From assembly GCF_002150735.1 (NCBI RefSeq), contig NZ_MUKA01000017.1:1-64000 (forward strand): 64,000 bases of DNA, written 5' to 3'. The translations under genes were made by a program, and so were the position numbers. Shown in pieces: positions 17,321 through 25,140 of the stretch. Origin of the DNA: Streptomyces africanus. GTDB taxonomy: Bacteria; Actinomycetota; Actinomycetes; Streptomycetales; Streptomycetaceae. The first letter of the stretch is position 1. Each line of letters begins with the position of its first letter. The notes beneath the pieces were generated by a model, which was not told the DNA's origin, did no database searches, and was given only the letters and a program-made list of their open reading frames with translations.

Positions 17321-18076
17321 ATGACCGCCGTACAGGGAACCGCTGTCGACATCCCCACCGAGGACGGCACCGCCGACGCGTATCTGGCACATCCCGCCGA
17401 CGGGGCCGCCCACCCGGGGGTCCTGCTCTACATGGACGCCTTCGGACTGCGTCCGCGGCTGCGGTCGATGGCCGACCGGCTGGCCGGCGAGGGCTACACG
17501 GTGCTGGTGCCCAACGTGTTCTACCGGCACGGCCGCGCCCCGCTGTTCGATCTGCCCGAGTTCATCGACCCGGGGGCGCGGCCGGAGATCTTCGAGCGCA
17601 TCATGCCGGTCATGCAGGCCCTGACGCCCGAGCGGGCGATGCGGGACGCCGGTGCCTATCTGCGCCTGCTGGCCGAGTCCTCCGCGGTGGCCGACGGTCC
17701 GGTCGCGCTGACCGGTTACTGCATGGGGGCGCGCCTGTCGCTGCTCACGGCCGGGACCTACCCGGAGCGGGTCGCGGCCGCGGCCGGCTTCCACGGCGGG
17801 CGGCTGGCGACGGACACACCGGACAGCCCGCACCTGGTGGCCGGCAATGTCACCGCCGAACTGTACTTCGGCCACGCCGACCAGGACCCCTCGCTGCCCC
17901 GGGAGCAGATCGAGCGCCTGGAGGAGGCCCTGACCGCGGCGGGCGTCCGCCACCGGTGCGAGGTGTACACGGGCGCGCCGCACGGTTTCACGCAGTCCGA
18001 CACCGCGTCGTACCACAAGGAGGCCGACGAGCGGCACTGGGCGGCGCTGCTCGACCTGCTGAAGCGCACATTCTGA
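17321..18076 (+). CDS. Dienelactone hydrolase family protein
   Basis: 251 residues, alpha/beta-hydrolase. The nucleophile is Cys134 in GYCMGAR, as in true dienelactone hydrolases, with acid Asp187 (FGHADQD) and His221 (GAPHGF). It starts at the ATG at 17321 after GAGAGG. DLH enzymes open lactones in chloroaromatic degradation, but family members act on many ester substrates and no catabolic genes are adjacent, so the substrate is open. Cytosolic. A hairpin follows at 18103-18125. Confidence 0.9.
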   Translation: MTAVQGTAVDIPTEDGTADAYLAHPADGAAHPGVLLYMDAFGLRPRLRSMADRLAGEGYTVLVPNVFYRHGRAPLFDLPEFIDPGARPEIFERIMPVMQALTPERAMRDAGAYLRLLAESSAVADGPVALTGYCMGARLSLLTAGTYPERVAAAAGFHGGRLATDTPDSPHLVAGNVTAELYFGHADQDPSLPREQIERLEEALTAAGVRHRCEVYTGAPHGFTQSDTASYHKEADERHWAALLDLLKRTF

Positions 18077-18102
18077 CCTCAATCGGCCCCTGTTCGACAG
18101 GA

Positions 18103-18125
18103 CTTGCCGCCCTACCGGCGGTAAG
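18103..18125. terminator. Hairpin after the dienelactone hydrolase gene
   Basis: CTTGCCGCC (18103-18111) pairs with GGCGGTAAG (18117-18125), a 9-bp stem with one G-T pair and a 5-base loop. It lies 27 bp after the stop at 18076 and about 70 bp before the MHYT gene. Confidence 0.5.
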
Positions 18126-18197
18126 GGCTTGCTCTCCCGCGATCCCTGCGCGTAGACCTTGCGGAACATCAGGCATGACTCGGGGGGAGTTGGGCCC

Positions 18198-19055
18198 ATG
18201 GAGGGCACGGTCGACGGGTTCCGCTACGGTGCGGTGACCCCGGTGGCGGCGTATCTGATGGCCTGTCTGGGAGGGGCGCTGGGGCTGCGGTGCATCGTGC
18301 GCTCACTGCTGAACTCGCGGTCCTGGAAGCCGGGTTGGCTGGCGTTAGGCGCCGCCTCCATCGGATGCGGGATCTGGACGATGCACTTCATCGCCATGAC
18401 CGGCTTCCACGTGGAGGAGACCCGGGTCCGTTATGACGCGGCCACGACGGTGCTCAGTCTCGTCGTGGCCGTCGCCGTCGTGGGCATCGGCGTGTTCATC
18501 GTCGGCTACCGCGGCCCGGGCCGAGGCACCCTGGCGGTCGCGGGTGTCGTCACCGGACTGGGGGTGGCGGCCATGCACTACCTGGGCATGGCGGCGCTGC
18601 GGCTGCACGGCGACGTCGGCTACGACCCGGTCGGCGTGGTGCTGTCCGTGCTGATCGCCATCGCCGCCGCGACCGCCGCGCTGTGGTCGGCCGTCACGGT
18701 CCGCGGTCTGGTGACGAGCCTCGGGGCGAGCCTGGTGATGGGCGTGGCGGTGTCCGGGATGCACTACACGGGCATGGCCGCCGTCAGCGTCCATGTGCAC
18801 GACACGACCGGCGGGACGTGGGAGGGCGACTCGGCCCTGTCGCTGCTGCTGCCGATGCTGCTGGGGCCGGTCGTCTTCCTGCTGCTGGCCGGGGTCGTGA
18901 TCATGTTCGACCCGCTGCTGGTCCACGGCGAGCGGGCCGGGAACCGGAACCCCGCCCCGCCTCCGAGCGGCTCCGCGGGCATCCGGGCCGCCCGCGCCGT
19001 TCCCGGGCCGCGTACGTCGTGGCACGACACGGACTCGCCCGCCCGCGGCCGGTGA
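18198..19055 (+). CDS. MHYT-domain integral membrane sensor
   Basis: 285 residues. The ATG at 18198 follows GGGGGGAG. It has seven hydrophobic segments with the repeated MHYT signature: IWTMHFIAM, AAMHYLGMAAL and SGMHYTGMAAV. The conserved Met/His residues are predicted to bind copper and sense a diatomic gas or redox state. The cytoplasmic tail of about 45 residues is Pro/Arg-rich and has no GGDEF/EAL or kinase domain, so this is a stand-alone sensor module. Codon 50 (18345-18347) is TTA, which implies bldA control. Its signalling partner is unknown. Confidence 0.9.
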   Translation: MEGTVDGFRYGAVTPVAAYLMACLGGALGLRCIVRSLLNSRSWKPGWLALGAASIGCGIWTMHFIAMTGFHVEETRVRYDAATTVLSLVVAVAVVGIGVFIVGYRGPGRGTLAVAGVVTGLGVAAMHYLGMAALRLHGDVGYDPVGVVLSVLIAIAAATAALWSAVTVRGLVTSLGASLVMGVAVSGMHYTGMAAVSVHVHDTTGGTWEGDSALSLLLPMLLGPVVFLLLAGVVIMFDPLLVHGERAGNRNPAPPPSGSAGIRAARAVPGPRTSWHDTDSPARGR

Positions 19056-19101
19056 ACGACCCGCCTGCGGACGGCTCGAAGATCATTGTTACGGTGCAGC
19101 G

Positions 19102-20607
19102 GTGTCCGACTCCTCACGCCACACTGCCGAGGGCGCCGGCTGGGGCACCGGTGAACGCGGCGCGTACCGGCAGTTGATGCCCCGGCAGGTCGAGAAGATC
19201 TCCTGGCTGGACCCGAGAATGCTGTGGGCCGCCCGCAACGGCGTGCTGGCCTCCTGGTTCGGGGATCCGACCGGCCGCACCCGCGGCCGGTGGGTGGCAC
19301 AGCGCGCGGCCGCCGGCGCACCGGCCGACAAGGTGATCCGGCGCGACGACCCGGACCGCTTCTCGTTCCTGGTCATCGGCGACACCGGCGAGGGCGACGA
19401 CCCCCAGTACGCCGTCGTGCCGGGCCTTCTGAAGACCGGTCAGGACACCAGCTTCGCCGTGCTGGCCAGTGACGTGATCTACCCGGTGGGCAGCGCGGAC
19501 GACTACGGCACCAAGTTCTTCCGCCCGTACCAGGACTACCAGGCGCCGATCTACGCGATACCCGGCAACCACGACTGGTACGAGGACCTCGGCGGCTTCA
19601 TGCGTGTCTTCTGCGACGACGCCCCGCCGCTGCCGCCCGAGCCCCGGCCCCGCCCGCTGACCCGTGCCTGGCTGCGGTCCCTGCTGTGGCACCGGCCGCG
19701 ACCGGACGACGGTCACGACCTCGCCGAGGCCCGGAAGTTGCGCCCGGCACCCGCCCAGCAGGCCGTCCAGCCGGGCCCGTACTGGGCGATCGACGCCGGA
19801 CCGGTGCGGATCATAGGCATCGACACGGGCCTGCTGGGCACCCTCGACGCCGAGCAGGGCGCCTGGCTGCGCGAGGTCTCCCGGGGGTCCCGCCCGAAGA
19901 TCCTCGTCACCGGGTCGCCCCTGTACGTGGACGGCAAGCGCGAGCCGTGCGCCATCGAAGGGGGCGGCACCGTCGACGACATCGTCCGCGCCCCGGAGCA
20001 CCACTACGTGGCGGCGATAGGCGGCGACATCCACAACTACCAGCGCTACCCGGTCCGGCTGGACGACGGACGCACCATCCAGTACGTGGTCGCGGGCGGC
20101 GGCGGGGCGTTCATGCACGCCACCCACACCATCCCCCGCGTCGACGTCGCGAACGTGACCGAGCGGGACTTCCGCTGCTATCCGCTGCGCGGCGACTCCC
20201 TCGCCTTCTACAGCCGGCTCTACGGCCGCCGGCTGCGCATGCCCCGCTTCTTCACGCTCACCGAGTCGGAGGCGACGGCCGTGATCGCCGAGCGCCTGGG
20301 CATCCCGCCGACCCGCGTCCCGGGCGCGGCCACCCGCGTCACCCGGCGCGTCCGGCTGGTCGCCGGGCTGCTGGGCACCGGCCGCCGGCCCGACCGGGCC
20401 AGGCGGTTCCGGCTGCCCGTGCGCAAGATCTACACGTCGCTGTTCTCGCCGGGCTCGGCGACGTACAGCCCGCCGTTCTTCAAGTGCTTCCTGCGCCTGG
20501 ACGTCTCCCCGGAGTCGGTCCGGCTGCGCTGCTTCGCGGCGACCGGCAACCGCGCCCAGGAACTCGCCCCGCCGGTCGAGGACGAGGTGACGATCCCGCT
20601 GCGCTGA
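19102..20607 (+). CDS. Metallophosphoesterase
   Basis: 501 residues from a GTG. Calcineurin-like motifs in order are FLVIGDTGEGDD, a degenerate second motif ASDVIYPVG (usually GDxxY), AIPGNHDWYEDLGG, and late histidines in GGDIHNYQRYPV. These ligate a di-metal centre. There is no signal peptide or membrane segment. The C-terminal 150 residues are basic and contain a beta-rich region. The substrate (phosphodiester, phosphoprotein or nucleotide) is not inferable. It lies 46 bp after the MHYT gene and could be co-transcribed with it. Confidence 0.88.
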   Translation: MSDSSRHTAEGAGWGTGERGAYRQLMPRQVEKISWLDPRMLWAARNGVLASWFGDPTGRTRGRWVAQRAAAGAPADKVIRRDDPDRFSFLVIGDTGEGDDPQYAVVPGLLKTGQDTSFAVLASDVIYPVGSADDYGTKFFRPYQDYQAPIYAIPGNHDWYEDLGGFMRVFCDDAPPLPPEPRPRPLTRAWLRSLLWHRPRPDDGHDLAEARKLRPAPAQQAVQPGPYWAIDAGPVRIIGIDTGLLGTLDAEQGAWLREVSRGSRPKILVTGSPLYVDGKREPCAIEGGGTVDDIVRAPEHHYVAAIGGDIHNYQRYPVRLDDGRTIQYVVAGGGGAFMHATHTIPRVDVANVTERDFRCYPLRGDSLAFYSRLYGRRLRMPRFFTLTESEATAVIAERLGIPPTRVPGAATRVTRRVRLVAGLLGTGRRPDRARRFRLPVRKIYTSLFSPGSATYSPPFFKCFLRLDVSPESVRLRCFAATGNRAQELAPPVEDEVTIPLR

Positions 20608-20670
20608 CCCGCGGGAACCGGCGCGGCGGGAACAGCACGGGTCGCTGCCGGGTTGGCACCGGCGTAGGCC

Positions 20671-20684
20671 ATTGAACGTTCAAT
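20671..20684. promoter_or_regulatory. Perfect 14-bp palindrome, TetR-type operator candidate
   Basis: ATTGAACGTTCAAT is a perfect palindrome in a locally AT-rich island. It ends 12 bp before the start codon of the oxidoreductase gene at 20697, so it overlaps its 5' leader. Many TetR/AcrR repressors bind TTGAACGTTCAA-like sites. No TetR gene is adjacent. Confidence 0.6.
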
Positions 20685-20696
20685 GATGGAGGGCTC

Positions 20697-21725
20697 GTGT
20701 CACCGACCCCACGACCGCTGCGCAAGCTGGGCTTCCTGACCATCGGGCTGTTCGACGAGGCGGATCCGCGGCGCGGCCACGAGTCCACGCTGGAGATCAT
20801 CGAACTGGGCGAGCGGCTCGGCTTCGACAGCGCGTGGGTGCGCCACCGCCATCTCCAGTACGGCATCTCCTCCCCCGTCGCCGTCCTGTCCGCGGCCTCG
20901 CAGCGCACCCGCCGGATCGAACTCGGCACGGCGGTCATCCCGCTCGGCTGGGAGAACCCGCTGCGCCTCGCCGAGGACCTGGCCACCGTCGACCTGCTGT
21001 CCGGGGGCCGGCTCAACCCGGGCGTCAGCGTGGGCCCGCCGATGCACTTCGACCAGGTCAAGGGCGCGCTCTACCCGGACACGGCCGACGCCGAGGACTT
21101 CGGCTACGGGCGGGTGGAGCGGCTGCTGGACGCCGTGCGGGGCGAGCCGGTGACGGACTTCAGCGGGACGGAAGGGTTCGAGACCTTCTCCGGCCGGGTG
21201 CAGCCCCACTCTCCCGGCCTGGGCCGCCGCCTGTGGTACGGCGGCGGCAGCCTGCGGTCCGCCCGGTGGGCCGGCGAGCACGGCATGAACCTGCTCACGA
21301 GCAGCGTCGTCAAGGCCGAAGACCCCGACGGGCCCCACGACTTCGCGGAGATCCAGCTCTCCCACATCCGGGCGTTCCGCGCCGCCCACCCGGACGGCGA
21401 GGCCGCCCGCGTGTCACAGGGTCTCGTCGTCATCCCCACGGACTCCGCCTCGCCCGGGCAGCGCGCCCGCTACGAGAAGTACGCCGCCGAGCGCACGCCC
21501 CGTACGGCCGCACCGCAGGGCCCGGCGCGGCTGCTGTTCGCGCCGGACCTGGTGGGCACGTCGGAGGAGATCGCCGAACGGCTGCACGCGCACGCGGCGT
21601 TCCGGGAGGTGGACGAGGTCGCGTTCGCGCTCCCGTTCACCTTCGAGCACGAGGACTACGTCCAGATCCTCACCGACATGGCAACCAGGCTCGGCCCGGC
21701 TCTGGGATGGCGACCGGGCGTCTAG
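20697..21725 (+). CDS. LLM-class flavin-dependent oxidoreductase
   Basis: 342 residues, GTG start with GGAGGG 6 nt upstream. It is a luciferase-like monooxygenase: LGFLTIGLFDEADPRRGHEST, ERLGFDSAWVRHRHLQYG, IELGTAVIPLGWENPLRLAEDLATVD, GGRLNPGVSVG and the flavin-site loop RRLWYGGGSLRSA. These enzymes use reduced FMN or F420; the substrate is unknown. The palindromic operator just upstream suggests effector-induced expression. It is convergent with the reductase gene, and the two stop regions overlap by 4 bp. Confidence 0.88.
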   Translation: MSPTPRPLRKLGFLTIGLFDEADPRRGHESTLEIIELGERLGFDSAWVRHRHLQYGISSPVAVLSAASQRTRRIELGTAVIPLGWENPLRLAEDLATVDLLSGGRLNPGVSVGPPMHFDQVKGALYPDTADAEDFGYGRVERLLDAVRGEPVTDFSGTEGFETFSGRVQPHSPGLGRRLWYGGGSLRSARWAGEHGMNLLTSSVVKAEDPDGPHDFAEIQLSHIRAFRAAHPDGEAARVSQGLVVIPTDSASPGQRARYEKYAAERTPRTAAPQGPARLLFAPDLVGTSEEIAERLHAHAAFREVDEVAFALPFTFEHEDYVQILTDMATRLGPALGWRPGV

Positions 21726-22285
21726 CGCACCACGCGGTGGCGGAGGTAGACGAAGCGCGAGCTGAAGGTGCGGGTCTCGACGAGTTCGAGATCCACCCGG
21801 CGCTCGTCCCGAGGAAAGAACGGAATGCCACCGCCGACGAGGACCGGGTAGACCACGGCCCGGTACTCGTCGATCAGACCCGCCGCGGCCGCCTGGGCGG
21901 CGAGCGTCGCACCGCCGATCGCGATGTCGCCCTCCCCCGGCTCGGCCCGCAACCGCTCGATCTCCTCCGCCACGGTGCCCGAGGCCAGCTGGGCATGGCC
22001 CTCGACCGCCGACAGCGTCGTGGAGAACACCACCTTCGGGAGCGGCTTCCACAGCGCGGTCCACTCGAGCTCCGCCTCGCCGAGCGAGGGATCCTGGTCG
22101 GCGGTCTCCCAGTACAGCATCGTCTCGTACAGCCGTCGTCCCATCAGGTGGACGCCGACGTCCCGGATCTCGTCGATCCAGAAGCGGAAGACCTCCGGGT
22201 CGGGCGCCGTCCAGTCGAAGCCGCCGTCCGGCCCGACGATGTAGCCGTCCAGTGAGACGCTCATCGAATACGTCACGCTGCGCAT
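21722..22285 (-). CDS. RibD C-terminal / dihydrofolate-reductase-like protein
   Basis: 187 residues. I choose the ATG at 22285 because AGGAGGACACCG precedes it. It has the typical small stand-alone RibD_C layout: SVSLDGYIVGPDGGFDW, then VHLMGRRLYETMLYW (NADPH loop), IAIGGATLAAQAAAAGLIDEY and PVLVGGGIPFF. Proteins of this group reduce unknown pterin- or flavin-like substrates with NADPH and are often called dihydrofolate reductase family. Cytosolic and monocistronic. Confidence 0.88.
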   Translation of the reverse strand: MRSVTYSMSVSLDGYIVGPDGGFDWTAPDPEVFRFWIDEIRDVGVHLMGRRLYETMLYWETADQDPSLGEAELEWTALWKPLPKVVFSTTLSAVEGHAQLASGTVAEEIERLRAEPGEGDIAIGGATLAAQAAAAGLIDEYRAVVYPVLVGGGIPFFPRDERRVDLELVETRTFSSRFVYLRHRVVR

Positions 22286-22367
22286 CGGTGTCCTCCTGAG
22301 TAAGGGGTTCGACAGTACGACCACGGGACACCGCGAAACTCATCGCGACGCGCGGATCGCCTTCGTG

Positions 22368-23342
22368 TCACCAACGCCCGGGCGCGGTCCCGGTGATCGG
22401 CTCCGACGCCCTGCCGTCCACCCCGGCGGGCACGTCCCCGGCGAGCATCACCCGGTGCATGATCCGCGGGTGCTCGAGGTGTGCCGTGTCGCCGGGAGCC
22501 AGGTGCATCGTGGCGCGGTTGTCCCAGAACGCCACGCTGCCCGGCTCCCAGCGGAACCGGACCGTGTACTCGGGCCGCACCGCCTGCTCCAGCAGCATCT
22601 GAAGGATCGCGGCGCTCTCGGGCCGGGAGAGGCCGGCGATCTGCTCGACGTAGTAGCCGTTGACGTAGAGGACCCGCTCGCCCGTCTCCGGGTGGACGCG
22701 CACCAGGGGGTGCAGCGAGGCGACCTGGCGGTCCAGCAGGTGACGGACGTAGGCGTCGTCGCCGGGCCGGGGCTGGTAGCCGACGCCGAGCCGGTGCTCG
22801 GCCCGCAGCCCGTCGACGAACTGCCGCAGCGGCGCGGAGAGCCCGGCGTACGCCGCCGCGAGATTCGACCAGGTGGTGTCGCCGCCGTAGGGCGGCACGG
22901 TCTCGGCGCGCAGGATCGTCGCGGCGGGCGGGTCGACGCGGGCGCCGTGGTCACAGTGCCAGCCGCGCAGCAGGGTGTGGCGGCGGCGCCCCAGCCACTC
23001 GTCGTGCTCCATGCCGAACCGACCGCCCAGTTCCAGCCGGTCGGCGGTCGTCTCGATCTCGGGGAAGTCCGCGGGTGAGGCCTTGCCGCGCCGCGGCAGC
23101 ACCACCGTCTCCCCGAACCGCCGCGCGAACGCCACGTGCCCGGCGTGGTCCAGCCGCTGCCCCCGGAAGAACACCACCTTCCACCGCAGCACCGCCGCCC
23201 TGATCGCGGCGACCACGGCGTCGTCCAGGTCCGCGGCCAGGTCGACCCCGCTGATCTCGGCGCCGATGTGCCCGGCGACCGGCTTCACCTCCACCCCGGT
23301 CTCCCGCACCGCCTCGTCCGTCATCGGGCTGTCCGTCGTCAT
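22368..23342 (-). CDS. TauD/TfdA-family Fe(II)/2-oxoglutarate dioxygenase
   Basis: 324 residues from the ATG at 23342, with GCGGAGTG before it. It has the N-terminal TauD pattern HIGAEISGVDLAADLDD, the iron ligands HxD in WHCDHGARVDPP and the distal His in WDNRATMHLAPGD, followed by an Arg-containing 2-oxoglutarate site (PRIMHRVMLAGD). Homologs hydroxylate taurine, sulfonates or aryloxyalkanoates. The substrate is undetermined because no sulfonate transporter lies nearby. It ends 82 bp from the RibD-like start. Confidence 0.9.
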   Translation of the reverse strand: MTTDSPMTDEAVRETGVEVKPVAGHIGAEISGVDLAADLDDAVVAAIRAAVLRWKVVFFRGQRLDHAGHVAFARRFGETVVLPRRGKASPADFPEIETTADRLELGGRFGMEHDEWLGRRRHTLLRGWHCDHGARVDPPAATILRAETVPPYGGDTTWSNLAAAYAGLSAPLRQFVDGLRAEHRLGVGYQPRPGDDAYVRHLLDRQVASLHPLVRVHPETGERVLYVNGYYVEQIAGLSRPESAAILQMLLEQAVRPEYTVRFRWEPGSVAFWDNRATMHLAPGDTAHLEHPRIMHRVMLAGDVPAGVDGRASEPITGTAPGRW

Positions 23343-23436
23343 GCGCACTCCGCTGGTCGTGGGCGTGGTCGTGCCTACCGGAAGATCGTGACAGCGATTC
23401 CCGCCCGGGGCGACACCGCACCAGCGCCCACGCCCC

Positions 23437-24981
23437 TCACACCTCGAACTCCCGGATCACGGTGTTCCGGAACACCGCCCTCCCGTCGACCGTGAACAGC
23501 GCGAGCCCGGTGTCGACCAGGTACGGGAAGACCGCCGACGCGTGCGCGTACCGGCCGTCGTCGAGGAACAGTTCCACGGATGTGCGGTCGACCAGGATGC
23601 GCAGGCTCACCGTGCGCCGGGCCGGGTCGAAGGGGCTCCGGCTCTCCTGCCATCTGCCCGACAGGTCGGGTGACACGGAGGGGGGGCGGTTGAGGTAGGC
23701 GTAGTCGCGGTGGACGCCGGCGTCGATGTGCCGGACGCCGTCCGGGGAGCGCCGCAGCTGCACGCCCGCGCCCGTGAGCTGGTCCCAGGTGACCTCGCAG
23801 GTCAGTTCGTACGCGGTGCCCCGGTAGTCGAGGACGCGGGTGCCCTCGACCACCAGGTCGCCGAGCCGCACCGTGCGCGTTACGTACCGGTCGAGCGCGG
23901 TGACCGGCCGGGATGCCAGGTGGTAGGTGCCGTCGGCAGCGCGCTTCAGCGTGATCTCGCGGACGATCGAGTCGGTGCCGTTGAAGCCGTCGCTGTCGAT
24001 GGTGGGCGTGATGTGGGCGTAGTCCCAGTTGTTCAGCCAGCCGATCGCGTAGCGCGTCCGCTCGTCGAGGGCGCCGTTCGCCGTCCGCTTCTCGAAGGTG
24101 ACGGCCCCGTACCAGTCCCAGCCGTGGTCGAGCCACTGCGGCTCTTCGGCGTCGGCCGTGAAGGCACTGCCGTCGAAGGAGCCCGTCCAGTACGCGTACG
24201 TGTTGGGCAGCCCGGCTCCCTTGCCGTTGGCGCTCACCCCGAGCACCCACTTGGCCGTGCCGTCCGCGGCGCGGATCCGGAACAGGTCCGGGCACTCCAG
24301 CACGCCGATGCCGCTCTTGACGAAGCCGCTCCCGTACGTCCAGGACTTGAGGTCGGCGGAGTGGTAGAAGCCGACCTTGTCGTTCTCGGCAAGGGTCATC
24401 ACCCACCGGCCGCGTTCCTCGTCGCGGATCACCTTCGGGTCGCGGAAGTCGCGCACGCCCGGGTTGGGCAGCACCGGGTCGGTGCCGTGCGGGGTGAACG
24501 TCCGTCCGCCGTCGGTGGAGTAGTACAGGTACTGCGCCTGGTCGCTCGGGCCGTCGTGCGGCGACATGGTGGCCAGGACGACGACCGCGCCCGCCCCGAA
24601 GCCCGCCGTGTTCTCCGTGTCGACCACCGCGGAGCCCGACCAGACGTCGCCGTTGGGGGTGGTGTCCTTGGGCACGGCGATCCCCCGGTCGGTGAAGGAG
24701 ACCAGGTCGGTGCTGGTGGCCAGCCGCCAGGCGGTGCCGATCGCGCCGGACAGGTAGTCGGCGTTGTGCAGGTAGAAGTAGTGATACGTGCCGTCGATCC
24801 AGACCGGGCGCTGCGGGTCGTTCTTCCACTGCTCGGGGACGGTGAAGTGGTAGGCCGCGCGGTAGCTCGCGCAGCCGTTGCGTGGCCTGGCCTCCGCCGT
24901 GCCCGCCGCCGCGGGCAGCAACGCGCCGGCCGCGCCCACGGCCGACCCGGCGAACAGGGCCCTCCTCGTGATCCCGCCCAT
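23437..24981 (-). CDS. Secreted GH32 fructan hydrolase (levanase/inulinase type)
   Basis: 514 residues from the ATG at 24981, after ACGAGGTGTG. The N-terminus GGITRRALFAGSAVGAAGALL is a twin-arginine-like signal with an AxA cleavage region near residue 30, so the enzyme is probably exported. GH32 catalytic residues are Asp55 in WKNDPQ (nucleophile), Asp181 in FRDPKV (transition-state stabiliser) and Glu229 in LECPDLF (acid/base). A beta-sandwich domain follows from about residue 370. It releases fructose or fructo-oligosaccharides from levan or inulin outside the cell; exo versus endo mode is not decidable. It is divergent from the importer operon and shares its operator region. Confidence 0.9.
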   Translation of the reverse strand: MGGITRRALFAGSAVGAAGALLPAAAGTAEARPRNGCASYRAAYHFTVPEQWKNDPQRPVWIDGTYHYFYLHNADYLSGAIGTAWRLATSTDLVSFTDRGIAVPKDTTPNGDVWSGSAVVDTENTAGFGAGAVVVLATMSPHDGPSDQAQYLYYSTDGGRTFTPHGTDPVLPNPGVRDFRDPKVIRDEERGRWVMTLAENDKVGFYHSADLKSWTYGSGFVKSGIGVLECPDLFRIRAADGTAKWVLGVSANGKGAGLPNTYAYWTGSFDGSAFTADAEEPQWLDHGWDWYGAVTFEKRTANGALDERTRYAIGWLNNWDYAHITPTIDSDGFNGTDSIVREITLKRAADGTYHLASRPVTALDRYVTRTVRLGDLVVEGTRVLDYRGTAYELTCEVTWDQLTGAGVQLRRSPDGVRHIDAGVHRDYAYLNRPPSVSPDLSGRWQESRSPFDPARRTVSLRILVDRTSVELFLDDGRYAHASAVFPYLVDTGLALFTVDGRAVFRNTVIREFEV

Positions 24982-25036
24982 CACACCTCGTTCCTCTCGT
25001 CGGAAACGGTGACTCATGTGCATCAGGACTGTGGGA

Positions 25037-25052
25037 CCTAACTCGTTAAAGG
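25037..25052. promoter_or_regulatory. LacI-type operator candidate, site 1
   Basis: CCTAACTCGTTAAAGG contains the dyad TAAC-TC-GTTA. The first ten bases, CCTAACTCGT, recur inverted at 25124-25133. It sits between the putative -35 and -10 of the minus-strand GH32 gene, where a repressor would block RNA polymerase. Confidence 0.55.
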
Positions 25053-25118
25053 TCAAGCGGTCCCGCTGTCTTGACACACCTGGGCGGCGCTCACATCATC
25101 TGGGGCATCAGTCCTCAA

Positions 25119-25133
25119 CTAACACGAGTTAGG
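25119..25133. promoter_or_regulatory. LacI-type operator candidate, site 2
   Basis: CTAAC-ACGA-GTTAG is a perfect inverted repeat. Its right half, ACGAGTTAGG, is the reverse complement of site 1's CCTAACTCGT. It lies downstream of the putative importer -10 and reaches to 7 bp before the start codon at 25141, so binding would hinder transcription of the importer. The LacI-family gene at 29708-30790 is the obvious candidate regulator. Confidence 0.6.
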
Positions 25134-25140
25134 CCCCACG

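Larger units (their letters stand above)
24982..25140. promoter_or_regulatory. Divergent promoter region of the fructan regulon
   Basis: A 159-bp region between the exported GH32 gene and the importer operon. On the plus strand TTGACA (25071-25076) is followed 17 nt later by CATCAT (25094-25099), a reasonable housekeeping promoter for the importer. On the minus strand TTGACC (25057-25052) could be the -35 of the GH32 gene. Two operator-like motifs flank these elements (25037-25052 and 25119-25133). Confidence 0.6.
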
